From contig CAKSLQ010000005.1 of the NCBI GenBank assembly GCA_934467415.1, positions 62,001-126,000 of the forward strand: a DNA stretch of 64,000 bases, written 5' to 3'. Source of the DNA: an uncultured Eubacteriales bacterium (GTDB lineage: Bacteria; Bacillota; Clostridia; Oscillospirales; CAG-272). The notes below the pieces were generated by a model that had not been told where the DNA came from, did no database searches, and was given only the letters and a program-made list of their open reading frames with translations. Made by a program: the position numbers and the translations under genes. Positions 57,529 to 64,000 of the stretch are shown in pieces; position 1 is the stretch's first letter; every line of letters begins with the position of its first letter.

Positions 57529-58584
57529 ATGGATGGAGAACTTTTAGCAATTATAATACCAGTGCTATTAGCTATAATAGCTTTTCCTTTCTTTTGTGCG
57601 CATGATCGTAAGTTAAGAGAGGAAATATCATCCAAAAGCATCGGCGGGTCAAAGCTGGATAGATTCTTTATTGAGTGTGTCTTAGGTGATTACAATGATT
57701 TCACAATCGAGAAAAATATACAAAAAGCACAGTTGCTAGCAGAAAAATATGCCTTAAGCTACCCAAACGGAATCGAAGATTTGTATGAGCAGGGGAAGCA
57801 AGAGCATCAGGCAGTAAAAGCAAGGATTGAAGCAGATGACCTGGCAGCGCTGCGAGAAGAAGACGAAAAAAAGTGTGCGGCGTTGAATCAATATGCTGAT
57901 TTGCGGGGAAAAGCCAAGCGAATAGCCATGCTAAAAGATGAATTGAACTATTGCTTAAAGCGAGCAAGAGATTCGGATTATGCGGCATCGTCACTTAAAA
58001 ATGCAGTTTGCGAAAAGGAAACAGACTGGGCGATTATGGGTGGTATTGCCGATGGACTTGCAGGTCCTGCTGCCGGTGTATCTACGGCAGTGAATACGCA
58101 ATTCGAAAATGCACAAATCCGTGCAAGAAATGCAGAGAATCTTCGTTTAGCAGCACCGATGCTAATGCAGCACTGGTCAGATGCAAGCAGTTGGCGCTCA
58201 TCTGCGGAGAGTATAAGCAAAGAAATTGCCGAAGTTCCTGAAAAACTAATCGCAGATACACCGGCTAACGAAGTTTTTGCAATGCTTGAAATCTCCGATT
58301 CAAGTATTTCGATTTCAAAAACCGGGGCAACGACGGTAAAAGCCAAAGCTTCTGCACGAAACAAACTGTTTATATTTGACAATGTTCCTGCCGTTGCAGA
58401 TGGAACCATTGTCGCGCATATTATGGAGAACGGTCATGAAGTTGAGGCTGTAAATCTTGTGTTGCCGAAATATGGGGTATCTACGGAGGTTCAGCTTACC
58501 GGCATGACGATGTCTGATCGTATTCATTCATCAAATTCGCAAACTGTTACATTTTCGGGGAATCTGTGGTTGATGGAAAGATGA
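57529..58584 (+). CDS. Unknown membrane-anchored coiled-coil protein
   Basis: This 351-aa protein has one N-terminal membrane helix (LLAIIIPVLLAIIAFPFFC, residues 5-23), a long charged helical region (about residues 35-165), a short glycine/alanine-rich hydrophobic stretch (AIMGGIADGLAGPAAGVSTA, about residues 167-186), another helical part and a strand-rich C-terminal domain (residues about 250-351: SSISISKTGATTVKAKAS, TIVAHIMENGHEVEAVNL). It follows the first gene by 24 nt with AAAGGAGA. It is AT-rich. I do not recognise the family; it is possibly an envelope-associated factor. Confidence 0.7.
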   Translation: MDGELLAIIIPVLLAIIAFPFFCAHDRKLREEISSKSIGGSKLDRFFIECVLGDYNDFTIEKNIQKAQLLAEKYALSYPNGIEDLYEQGKQEHQAVKARIEADDLAALREEDEKKCAALNQYADLRGKAKRIAMLKDELNYCLKRARDSDYAASSLKNAVCEKETDWAIMGGIADGLAGPAAGVSTAVNTQFENAQIRARNAENLRLAAPMLMQHWSDASSWRSSAESISKEIAEVPEKLIADTPANEVFAMLEISDSSISISKTGATTVKAKASARNKLFIFDNVPAVADGTIVAHIMENGHEVEAVNLVLPKYGVSTEVQLTGMTMSDRIHSSNSQTVTFSGNLWLMER

Positions 58585-58616
58585 AACTCGAATAGCATTG
58601 AGAGGAGGAAATAAAA

Positions 58617-58697
58617 TTGTTGCTGACCTTGAAGCAAATTTCAAGGCCGAAATGGAGTAAATTCAAAAGTGCGAATACAGGAGAATGTTTGCAATGA
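58617..58697 (+). CDS. Possible 26-residue leader peptide coupled to the next gene
   Basis: A strong GAGGAGG site (58602-58608) is followed by no ATG but by TTG codons at 58617 and 58620. The frame then reads 26 residues, LTLKQISRPKWSKFKSAN in the middle, and its TGA overlaps ATG 58694 of the next gene. The very strong ribosome site has no other obvious use. Without comparative evidence this is a weak call. Confidence 0.3.
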   Translation: MLLTLKQISRPKWSKFKSANTGECLQ

Positions 58698-59011
58698 AGT
58701 ATTATGGGATGATATACCAAGGATGCGCTTGGAACTATGATGTCGAAAAGATGATGCCGTATAGCAATCCGTATGAAGCTCTGCAAGCGGCGAACGATGA
58801 CTGGAATCAAAACCAGGATGCACACGGAACACGCCTTTTGCTTGTAATTCGAGCAGCGGAGAGCGAGGAGCCGATGATTGAAAAAGCATGTGCTTTTTTC
58901 GCATTTAACGATTTGGCATCGTGCGAAGATTTTATTGAAAAGCAGACGAGCATTGTTTGGTCTACATTTGATTGCCCACAGAGGAATGGAAATTTCAAGC
59001 ATATTTGGTGA
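58694..59011 (+). CDS. Unknown small protein of the AT-rich island
   Basis: This 105-aa soluble protein is rich in aromatic residues (MKYYGMIYQGCAWNYD, FAFNDLASCEDFIEKQ, IVWSTFDCPQRNGN). ATG 58694 has AGGAG 10 nt upstream; ATG 58685 is too close to that site. It is the last gene before a bidirectional terminator. No family is recognised. The low GC content matches its two neighbours, so the three probably arrived together. Confidence 0.65.
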   Translation: MKYYGMIYQGCAWNYDVEKMMPYSNPYEALQAANDDWNQNQDAHGTRLLLVIRAAESEEPMIEKACAFFAFNDLASCEDFIEKQTSIVWSTFDCPQRNGNFKHIW

Positions 59012-59067
59012 TTGCAATCTATAATGCATGGGCAAATGTACAAGAACGGTCTTTGCACTCTTAAACT

Positions 59068-59101
59068 AAAGAAGCGTCACCCGGTCGGGTGGCGCTTCTT
59101 T
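59068..59101. terminator. Bidirectional terminator at the end of the AT-rich island
   Basis: AAAGAAGCGTCACCCG pairs with CGGGTGGCGCTTCTTT (one G-T wobble) around T. It closes the plus-strand island and the minus-strand DUF4349 gene. Confidence 0.9.
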
Positions 59102-59111
59102 ATATGATAGT

Positions 59112-60041
59112 TCAATCCTGCTTCTTTTCTTTTTTCTTCTTCGACACCTTGACAATCACCAGAACGACGACGATGACGACGGCGACGCAGAGGAGGTAGG
59201 GGAGGACATAGATGAAGAAGAACAGGAGGTTCTCGGAGAAGACACCGAAGCTCTCGAGCGAGCCGCCGACGGCTTCCTTGAACTTATCGCCGAAGGTTTC
59301 CGGCTCGGGCGTGGTGAATTTCTTCACCTCGGCGAGCGAGAGGTTGAAGGTGGAGTAGCGGACATCGTTGTCGATGGTGCGCTGCGTGTTGGTCAGGGCT
59401 TCGATCTGATACTGCACATCGCAGAGGCGGCTCTCGATCTCGAGCATCTCGGTGACGCTCTCCGCCTTTTCCAGCATGGCAAACAGGCGCTCCTCCTGGA
59501 TGCGGTAGGATTTCAGCCGATTCTCGTTGTCGTAGTAGCGCTCGGTGAGGTTCTCGACATAGCGGTTGACCGCGGCGACATTGCAGATGTCGGAAAGCCC
59601 CGCGAGAAAGGTCTCATAGTTTTCCTGCGGGATGCGCACGGTCATGTCCATCGAGCGGCCGCCGTAGCCCTTTTTGTTCAGGTTGTAGGCGTTCTCCGAG
59701 ACGATGATGCCGCCGAGCGAAGCGATCTTTTGATGCAGCGCGTCGGACGCGGCCTCGAAATCCTCGGATTCCAGCGTGACGCTTGCGGTGTAGACCAGCT
59801 TTTCCTCGCGAACGGGATTTGCCGAGGGCATATCGGCGGAACCGCTGTTTTCTCCGCTCTTGTAGCTGTCGCCCGCGGCGGACGGCTCGAGATAGCCGAT
59901 GTCATAGCCTGCCGCGGTGGTCTCGGCATAGTACAGGTCGTTGCTGTCGCGGTAGGATTCGTTTTTGCCCGCGGCGGCGCCGCAGGAGGCGAGAGAGGCG
60001 CAAAGAAGAAGCGCCGCTGCAAGGATGGAAAGTTTTTTCAT
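59112..60041 (-). CDS. DUF4349 lipoprotein with C-terminal membrane helix
   Basis: This 309-aa protein has a lipobox at residues about 17-20 (LASC), a low-complexity linker, the DUF4349 domain at residues about 80-260 (VYTASVTLESEDFEAA, GGRSMDMTVRIPQENYETFLAGL, VENLTERYYDNENRLKSYRIQEERL coiled coil) and a membrane helix (about residues 275-300) with a lysine-rich tail. It is thus anchored at both ends. DUF4349 proteins have no established role. It is the last gene of its minus-strand unit. Confidence 0.88.
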   Translation of the reverse strand: MKKLSILAAALLLCASLASCGAAAGKNESYRDSNDLYYAETTAAGYDIGYLEPSAAGDSYKSGENSGSADMPSANPVREEKLVYTASVTLESEDFEAASDALHQKIASLGGIIVSENAYNLNKKGYGGRSMDMTVRIPQENYETFLAGLSDICNVAAVNRYVENLTERYYDNENRLKSYRIQEERLFAMLEKAESVTEMLEIESRLCDVQYQIEALTNTQRTIDNDVRYSTFNLSLAEVKKFTTPEPETFGDKFKEAVGGSLESFGVFSENLLFFFIYVLPYLLCVAVVIVVVLVIVKVSKKKKEKKQD

Positions 60042-60054
60042 GGGGCTGCTCCTT

Positions 60055-60462
60055 TCACTTTTTTCGGAAGATCAGGAATTTGGACAGCACATAATTGGAG
60101 ATGACGACAAAGACGGCCAGCACCAGCTTGACGAGATAATTGTTGTACCCCAGCCGATCGGCAAAGATCCAGAAGCCGCCGTTCTCGACCACGCCGGACA
60201 GCGTCCGTGCGCCGAAGAAGCCCAAAAACTCGTGGAATGCGTGGCCGCTGTGCCCGTTTTCAAACACGCGGAACTTGCTGGTGACAAAGGCAAAGAGCAC
60301 CGAGACGAACCATGCGATGAGCTGCGCCGCCATCTCGTCGATGCAAAGGAGGTCGGCCAGCAGCCCGAAGGTGAGAAAGTTGACCGCCGTGGTCAGCCCG
60401 CCGTAGAACACATAGGCGATCTGCTCGTGGTATTTTCTGTACAAATCCTTGATGTTTTCCAT
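60055..60462 (-). CDS. GtrA-family membrane protein
   Basis: This 135-aa protein has four membrane helices. The family blocks are IAYVFYGGLTTAVNFLTFGLL and FVTSKFRVFENG near the middle, ending NYVLSKFLIFRKK. GtrA-like proteins are thought to flip or help transfer polyprenyl-linked sugars for cell-surface glycans. It lies between the Toprim gene and the DUF4349 lipoprotein, 13 nt before the latter. No glycosyltransferase is adjacent. Confidence 0.9.
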   Translation of the reverse strand: MENIKDLYRKYHEQIAYVFYGGLTTAVNFLTFGLLADLLCIDEMAAQLIAWFVSVLFAFVTSKFRVFENGHSGHAFHEFLGFFGARTLSGVVENGGFWIFADRLGYNNYLVKLVLAVFVVISNYVLSKFLIFRKK

Positions 60463-60495
60463 TTGCTTATTTGTCGGCCGTGGGCCGTAAAATCC

Positions 60496-61089
60496 TCATG
60501 CAAAATTTTTTCGTACCGCTTCGGCTGCCGCTTCAAACTCCTCGCGGCTGCACAGCAGCGCGAGCGCGGCGATGAGGGCGTTGGCCGTCATGCCGCCCGG
60601 CAGGTCAAAGTGCGCGGCGAGCGCGTCGCGCAGTGCGGCGGCATTTGCGCCGCCGGAGAGCCCGAAGGCATAGAAATCCGCCTTGGTGATCGGGGTGCGC
60701 GCGGGGAGGCTGTCCGCCGCATAGGGGGCGAACAGCGCGCGGAGCAGGTCTGCGTCCATGCCCTCCACGCCGAGCGTGCCCTCCTTGGAGCCGACGCGCT
60801 TGCGCCGCTCCTTGCCCGCAATCTTCGGGATGTAGAGGTCGTAGACCCGCTCGGGCGGGAGCAAGCTCTTGAGATAGCCGCGGATGACCTTGCCCGCGCC
60901 GTCGCTGTCGCAGAGCAGGATGACCCCGTTCCGACACAGGCGGCGAATCAGCGCCTTTTTCTCGCGGCTGTTGAAGATGCCGAAGCCCCCGGTGGTCACC
61001 ACGGTGGCGTCCAGCACGGAGTCCAGCTTGATTTTATCGTATTTGCCCTCCACAATGACGGGCAGGGCGATGCGCAGCTTTTCACTCAT
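60496..61089 (-). CDS. rnmV: RNase M5-like Toprim protein
   Basis: This 197-aa protein has a Toprim domain at residues 8-100: glutamate in ALPVIVEGKYDKIK, then GGFGIFN and the DSDGAGK acidic motif. That is the arrangement of RNase M5, which matures the 5S rRNA end. A C-terminal helical region (about residues 115-197, DUF4093-like) follows, as in clostridial versions. It overlaps holA by 4 nt. A more general Toprim nuclease role is possible since clostridial homologs are longer than the Bacillus enzyme core. Confidence 0.75.
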   Translation of the reverse strand: MSEKLRIALPVIVEGKYDKIKLDSVLDATVVTTGGFGIFNSREKKALIRRLCRNGVILLCDSDGAGKVIRGYLKSLLPPERVYDLYIPKIAGKERRKRVGSKEGTLGVEGMDADLLRALFAPYAADSLPARTPITKADFYAFGLSGGANAAALRDALAAHFDLPGGMTANALIAALALLCSREEFEAAAEAVRKNFA

Positions 61090-62120
61090 CTTGCCGCCTC
61101 GCAGATGAGGGCGCGCAGGCGCCCGTAGTCGGTGCTTTCGCTCTTGACGGCGAGATCCGCCTCACGGCAGAGCGTGAGGATCGTGCCGAGCCGTGTGCTC
61201 GTGGTTTTCTTCGCGGCGGCGGCGTAGAGCTTGGTGCGGTATTCGTGCATTTTCAGTTTTTTTGCAATCTCGCCGAGCGGCATTCCCGCGTCGAGGCAGG
61301 CGCGCACGCGGTACAGGTCGATGTAGGTGGAATAAATGCCCGCAAAGGCGGAAAAGGGTCGCACGCGCTTCTCCTCCATGGTGCGGAGGATCGAGAGCGC
61401 ACGGTCGGCGTCGCCGTCCAGCACCGCGCCGGAGAGGGAGAACGGCTCGAGTTCTTTTGTCTGGCAGGTCACGCGGTCGATGTCGGCCGCCGTGAGCGTG
61501 TCGCGTCCGTTTGCATGCAGCCAGACGCAGAGCTTTTCGATCTCGCCCGCGAGCGCGGACATGTCGCTGCCCGCCACGTCGATGAGGCGCGCGAGCGTCC
61601 GCTCGTCGGCACTCAGCTTGTCCTTGGCAAAATGCTTGCCCGCCCAGACGACCAGCTCCCGCGCGGTCGCGTGCGGCAGATAGGCCATCTTGGCGGCGGC
61701 GTTCAGCTTCTTATAGAGCGCCGAGGGCTTGGTGATCTTCGCGCCCTTTGCCTGCCCGTAGTCCAGCGCGCCCGCGGCAAGGTTCATCAGCACAACGACG
61801 GTGTCGTAGGCCTTCGCCGCCTCGAAAAACTCGAGCAGCGCGTCCGCTTCGGCGGCCTTCAGCTCGGCAAAATTGTACTCCGAGAGCTCGATCAGCTTCT
61901 TCTCGTCGAAGACCGGCGGCGTCATCAGCGCGTCGGCCGCTGCGTCGGCGGTGAAGCTCTTCGGCGTGAAAATCACATGATTGAACAGGGCATAGGGCGA
62001 GTCGCCGAGCAGCGCCTCGCGGATCTTTGCGGCGTAGAACCGCTTGAGGTAGTCCTCCTCGCCGAAAAGGACATAAACGCCGCTCGGTGTCTTGTATTCT
62101 TTTTTGATCTCGACTTCCAT
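61086..62120 (-). CDS. holA: DNA polymerase III delta subunit
   Basis: This 344-aa clamp-loader wrench subunit has an N-terminal YVLFGEEDYLKRFYAAKIREAL, corresponding to the nucleotide-fold entry of HolA, and the block LSADERTLARLIDVAGSDMSALAGEIEKL. The middle TAADIDRVTCQTKELEPFSLSGAVLDGD and the C-terminal oligomerisation helices are also typical. The length is normal. It is 22 nt after the DUF1934 gene and is translationally coupled to the Toprim gene. Confidence 0.9.
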   Translation of the reverse strand: MEVEIKKEYKTPSGVYVLFGEEDYLKRFYAAKIREALLGDSPYALFNHVIFTPKSFTADAAADALMTPPVFDEKKLIELSEYNFAELKAAEADALLEFFEAAKAYDTVVVLMNLAAGALDYGQAKGAKITKPSALYKKLNAAAKMAYLPHATARELVVWAGKHFAKDKLSADERTLARLIDVAGSDMSALAGEIEKLCVWLHANGRDTLTAADIDRVTCQTKELEPFSLSGAVLDGDADRALSILRTMEEKRVRPFSAFAGIYSTYIDLYRVRACLDAGMPLGEIAKKLKMHEYRTKLYAAAAKKTTSTRLGTILTLCREADLAVKSESTDYGRLRALICEAAR

Positions 62121-62142
62121 GCGGCGCTCCTTTCGGTTTGGT

Positions 62143-62631
62143 TCAGGTCAGCAGAGTGATGGTCACTTCGGCGCGCTCGGCCAGCACGCCGTTCATCTCG
62201 ACGAGATAGACGGCGTGAAAGCTGCCGCCGTGATAGGTCAGGCTGTTCTGCAATTCTTTGGTGTCCACGCACAGCTCGATCGGGAAGCAGGGCGTGTTGT
62301 AGACGCAGAGATGCCGCCGCCCCGCTTCAAAGACGAAGGCGGAGGACACGCTCCCCTCGCGCAGCAGGCTGACCAGCCCCGGCTCGCGCGTGTCGAAGAA
62401 GAGCTTCGTCGTCGATCCGTCCATGCCGGTGATCTCGCTCTCCTCGTATTCGATCTCGAGTTTGCCGCCCTTGTCGGCAACCGTGCAGTCGGTGGTCAGC
62501 GTCGAGGACTCCTCGGTGACATCTTCTGCGGTCAGCTGCTCGGTGGCGTCGGTCTCATCGCTGTACTGCACCATCTTCGAGACGATGCGGATCTTTGCAA
62601 ATCGTTTGTTGATGCTTTTCATTGAAATCAT
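62143..62631 (-). CDS. DUF1934 (YwiB-like) protein
   Basis: This 162-aa beta-barrel protein has the DUF1934 pattern: paired strands GGKLEIEYEESEITGMDGSTTKLFF, VSSAFVFEAGRRHLCVYNTP and a C-terminal AEVTITLL. The fold resembles lipocalin/FABP-like barrels; the function is unknown. ATG 62631 or 62622 can serve as start. Immediately upstream lies the hairpin ACGGCGGTAAAACCGCCGT with GGAG just before it, so the ribosome site would only come near the ATG when the hairpin forms. Confidence 0.85.
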   Translation of the reverse strand: MISMKSINKRFAKIRIVSKMVQYSDETDATEQLTAEDVTEESSTLTTDCTVADKGGKLEIEYEESEITGMDGSTTKLFFDTREPGLVSLLREGSVSSAFVFEAGRRHLCVYNTPCFPIELCVDTKELQNSLTYHGGSFHAVYLVEMNGVLAERAEVTITLLT

Positions 62632-62690
62632 ACGGCGGTTTTACCGCCGTCTCCGGAGTGTATTTTATCACATTTCGCTGCCAAAGTCAA
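62632..62690 (-). promoter_or_regulatory. DUF1934-holA promoter and short hairpin leader
   Basis: On the minus strand TTGACT (62685-62690), 17 nt and TAAAAT (62662-62667) form a promoter. The transcript would begin near 62655, so the leader is little more than GGAG plus a perfect 8-bp hairpin (62632-62650) ending at the ATG. Confidence 0.65.
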
Positions 62691-62696
62691 CCGCGG

Positions 62697-62724
62697 AAAA
62701 CCGCCCTCTTTGGAGGGCGGTTTT
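62697..62724. terminator. Hairpin terminator downstream of the RNase R gene
   Basis: AAAACCGCCCTC pairs perfectly with GAGGGCGGTTTT around TTTG; it is symmetrical. It is separated from the rnr stop by a MITE-like repeat. Confidence 0.8.
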
Positions 62725-62726
62725 GT

Positions 62727-62841
62727 GGCTCCCCTGTGCAAGGGGAGCTGCCACCGATAGGTGACTGAGGGGTTGTTTCTTGGCTCTGTAACAATCCCTC
62801 CGGCGGCTTCGCCGCCACCTCCCTTTACACAAGGGAGGCTT
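62727..62841. repeat. MITE-like palindromic repeat, copy 3
   Basis: It is about 115 bp with long inverted ends: GGCTCCCCTGTGCAAGGGGA on the left, and the right end reversed reads AGCCTCCCTTGTGTAAAGGG. Each end carries a second small hairpin (CACCGATAGGTG and GGCGGCTTCGCCGCC). The right-arm block resembles the right end of copy 1 (CTCAGTCGCC...CGACAGCTCCCTC in the opposite sense). It lies between rnr and its terminator in the 294-nt gap 62632-62925. Confidence 0.75.
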
Positions 62842-62925
62842 GGTTTGCGGTGCAAAAGCTGTAGGGCGGGGGCTTGCTCCCGCCGCAATCATGCAGATGC
62901 AGTTCTATAGAACCGGCGGTTCGCG

Positions 62926-64000
62926 TTATGCTTTTTTCTTCTTCTTTCCGCTTTGCTCGTCCGCAAGCTCCATATAGACGCGGCGGCGCAGGACATTTGC
63001 CTCGGTGATGCGGACACGGAGCGGCTGCCCGAGTTTGTAGGCATGCTTGCCGCGCGACAGCGTGAGCGCGTCCTCGCTAAAGCTGTAGCCCTCGCCGAGC
63101 TGCTCGATCGGGATCAGACCCTCGCAGGTGTTTTCCAGCTCGCAGAACAGGCCGAATGCGGTCACCGAGGAGATGACCGCGTCGAAGGTCTCGCCGACGG
63201 CCTTCTGCATGTAGATGACCTTGTAGAGATCCTCGATGTCCCGCTCGGCGGAGAGGGCGCGCAGCTCGTTCTCGCTCGAACGCGCGGCGCTCTCGGCGGC
63301 AAACGCGGCGTAATGCTTCGCGGCGGCGGGCGCGCCATTTTCCAGCGTGTATTTCAGGATGCGGTGCACCGACAGGTCGGGATAGCGGCGGATGGGGGAG
63401 GTGAAGTGGCAGTAGTATTCCAGCCCGAGGCCGAAGTGGTCGCCGCGCACGGCGCTGTATTTCGCCTTCATCTGCGTGCGCAGCGTGATGCGCGAGAGCA
63501 CACTGCCGAAGCCTTTTTCCTCCGCCTCGGCGAGGACGGGCGCGAATGCGCCGGTCGTCAGCTTCTGTGCTTTCAGCGGCAGGATGGACAGGCCGAGGTT
63601 GTGCACGAAGTTCTTGTAGGCGGTCAGCTTCTCCTCGGAGGGTGCTTCGTGGACGCGGAAGACGCAGGGAACGCGCTTTGCGCACATGAAGCGCGCGACC
63701 GCCTCGTTGGCGGTGAGCATGAACTGCTCGATCATCTTTTCCGCGTCGCCGCGCTCCCGCTTGACCACGTCCACCGGCATACCGTCCGCGTCGAGGATGA
63801 TCTTCGCCTCGGCGCTCTCCAGCTCGAGCACGCCGCGCGCGGTCGAATTGGCTGCCAGCAGCTGATAGAGCGGGTACATGTCGGCGAGCGTTTTCCAAAC
63901 CGGCTTGTATTTCGTGTAAAACTTCGATCTGCTCTTCTTCTCGAAGAGATCATTGACCTCGCTGTACACGCCGCGCACCTTGGAGCGGATGATGGAATTT
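62926..64000 (-). CDS. rnr: Ribonuclease R, C-terminal part (5' end outside the window)
   Basis: The minus-strand frame runs in from the right edge and gives about 358 residues ending at 62926. It is the RNB catalytic domain's second half (RVHEAPSEEKLTAY, YCHFTSPIRRYPDLSVHRIL, the conserved RNase II/R signature) followed by an S1 RNA-binding domain (GETFDAVISSVTAFGLFCELENTCEGLIPI) and a lysine-rich tail (GKKKKKA). RNase R degrades structured RNA 3' to 5'. In Firmicutes it often sits next to smpB, which may lie outside the window. Confidence 0.93.
   Translation of the reverse strand, partial: NSIIRSKVRGVYSEVNDLFEKKSRSKFYTKYKPVWKTLADMYPLYQLLAANSTARGVLELESAEAKIILDADGMPVDVVKRERGDAEKMIEQFMLTANEAVARFMCAKRVPCVFRVHEAPSEEKLTAYKNFVHNLGLSILPLKAQKLTTGAFAPVLAEAEEKGFGSVLSRITLRTQMKAKYSAVRGDHFGLGLEYYCHFTSPIRRYPDLSVHRILKYTLENGAPAAAKHYAAFAAESAARSSENELRALSAERDIEDLYKVIYMQKAVGETFDAVISSVTAFGLFCELENTCEGLIPIEQLGEGYSFSEDALTLSRGKHAYKLGQPLRVRITEANVLRRRVYMELADEQSGKKKKKA

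Overview
The window is 64 kb of GC-rich chromosome from a Gram-positive anaerobe, most probably a gut member of the class Clostridia (Oscillospirales-like). The grounds are: sigma-A promoters (TTGACA-17-TATAAT type) with strong GGAGG ribosome sites; an argCJBDF-carAB cluster; RNase M5-like, GtrA, DUF1934 and DUF4349 genes typical of Clostridia; mgl-type sugar uptake beside a YesMN two-component pair; and secreted dockerin proteins. The species cannot be named from sequence alone. Nearly all of the window is protein-coding. I see no rRNA, tRNA, CRISPR array or intact insertion sequence.

Layout. 1-1162: 3' end of an IMP dehydrogenase gene, then a TetR-type regulator. 1294-3084: oleate hydratase, with a tandem palindrome between it and the regulator. 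3085-3648: a MITE-like repeat and the arginine promoter. 3649-13981: one arginine/carbamoyl-phosphate operon, argC-argJ-argB-argD-argF-carA-carB, in which carB is fused in frame to a diaminopimelate-epimerase-like domain that lacks one catalytic cysteine. 14089-15150: ilvE. 15196-17763: an ABC exporter pair preceded by the stump of a TetR gene. 17868-18665: an orphan OmpR-type response regulator followed by what looks like a deletion scar. 18741-19742: a lipoprotein. 19939-28567: a YesN/YesM/binding-protein sensing module followed by mglBAC and a small surface protein. 28638-29642: aldo/keto reductase. 29907-33216: an unusual membrane protein with a Rossmann-like N-terminus, a TIM-barrel enzyme and a GntR regulator. 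33352-37534: an unknown protein, a class-III aminotransferase, a repeat element, then a TIM-barrel isomerase and a 2-hydroxyacid dehydrogenase.

On the minus strand, 46047-37587 is a long housekeeping operon: coaE, a lytic transglycosylase, M18 aminopeptidase, prfA, a Sua5-type tRNA-modification gene, a conserved protein of unknown function, parC and a short-chain dehydrogenase. On the plus strand, 46312-52024 holds two tandem paralogous secreted SGNH hydrolases with beta-helix-like flanks and a C-terminal half-dockerin. A DUF368 (PopT-type) membrane protein follows. A LysR regulator is divergent from an aminotransferase-MATE operon. From about 57050 to 59060 lies an AT-rich island: a small Xre repressor, twin operators and three unknown genes. 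The minus strand from 64000 to 59112 carries RNase R (partial), DUF1934, holA, an RNase M5-like Toprim protein, GtrA and a DUF4349 lipoprotein.

How the genes fit together. The arg-car operon supplies glutamate-derived ornithine and carbamoyl phosphate, and OTCase joins them to citrulline. The mgl region reads as sensing plus import of a galactose-class sugar. The SGNH-dockerin proteins point to deacylation of plant or host polymers outside the cell. The most unusual items are the CarB-DapF fusion, the Xre-controlled AT-rich island, the tandem SGNH-half-dockerin proteins, and the membrane-Rossmann/TIM-barrel/GntR cluster.
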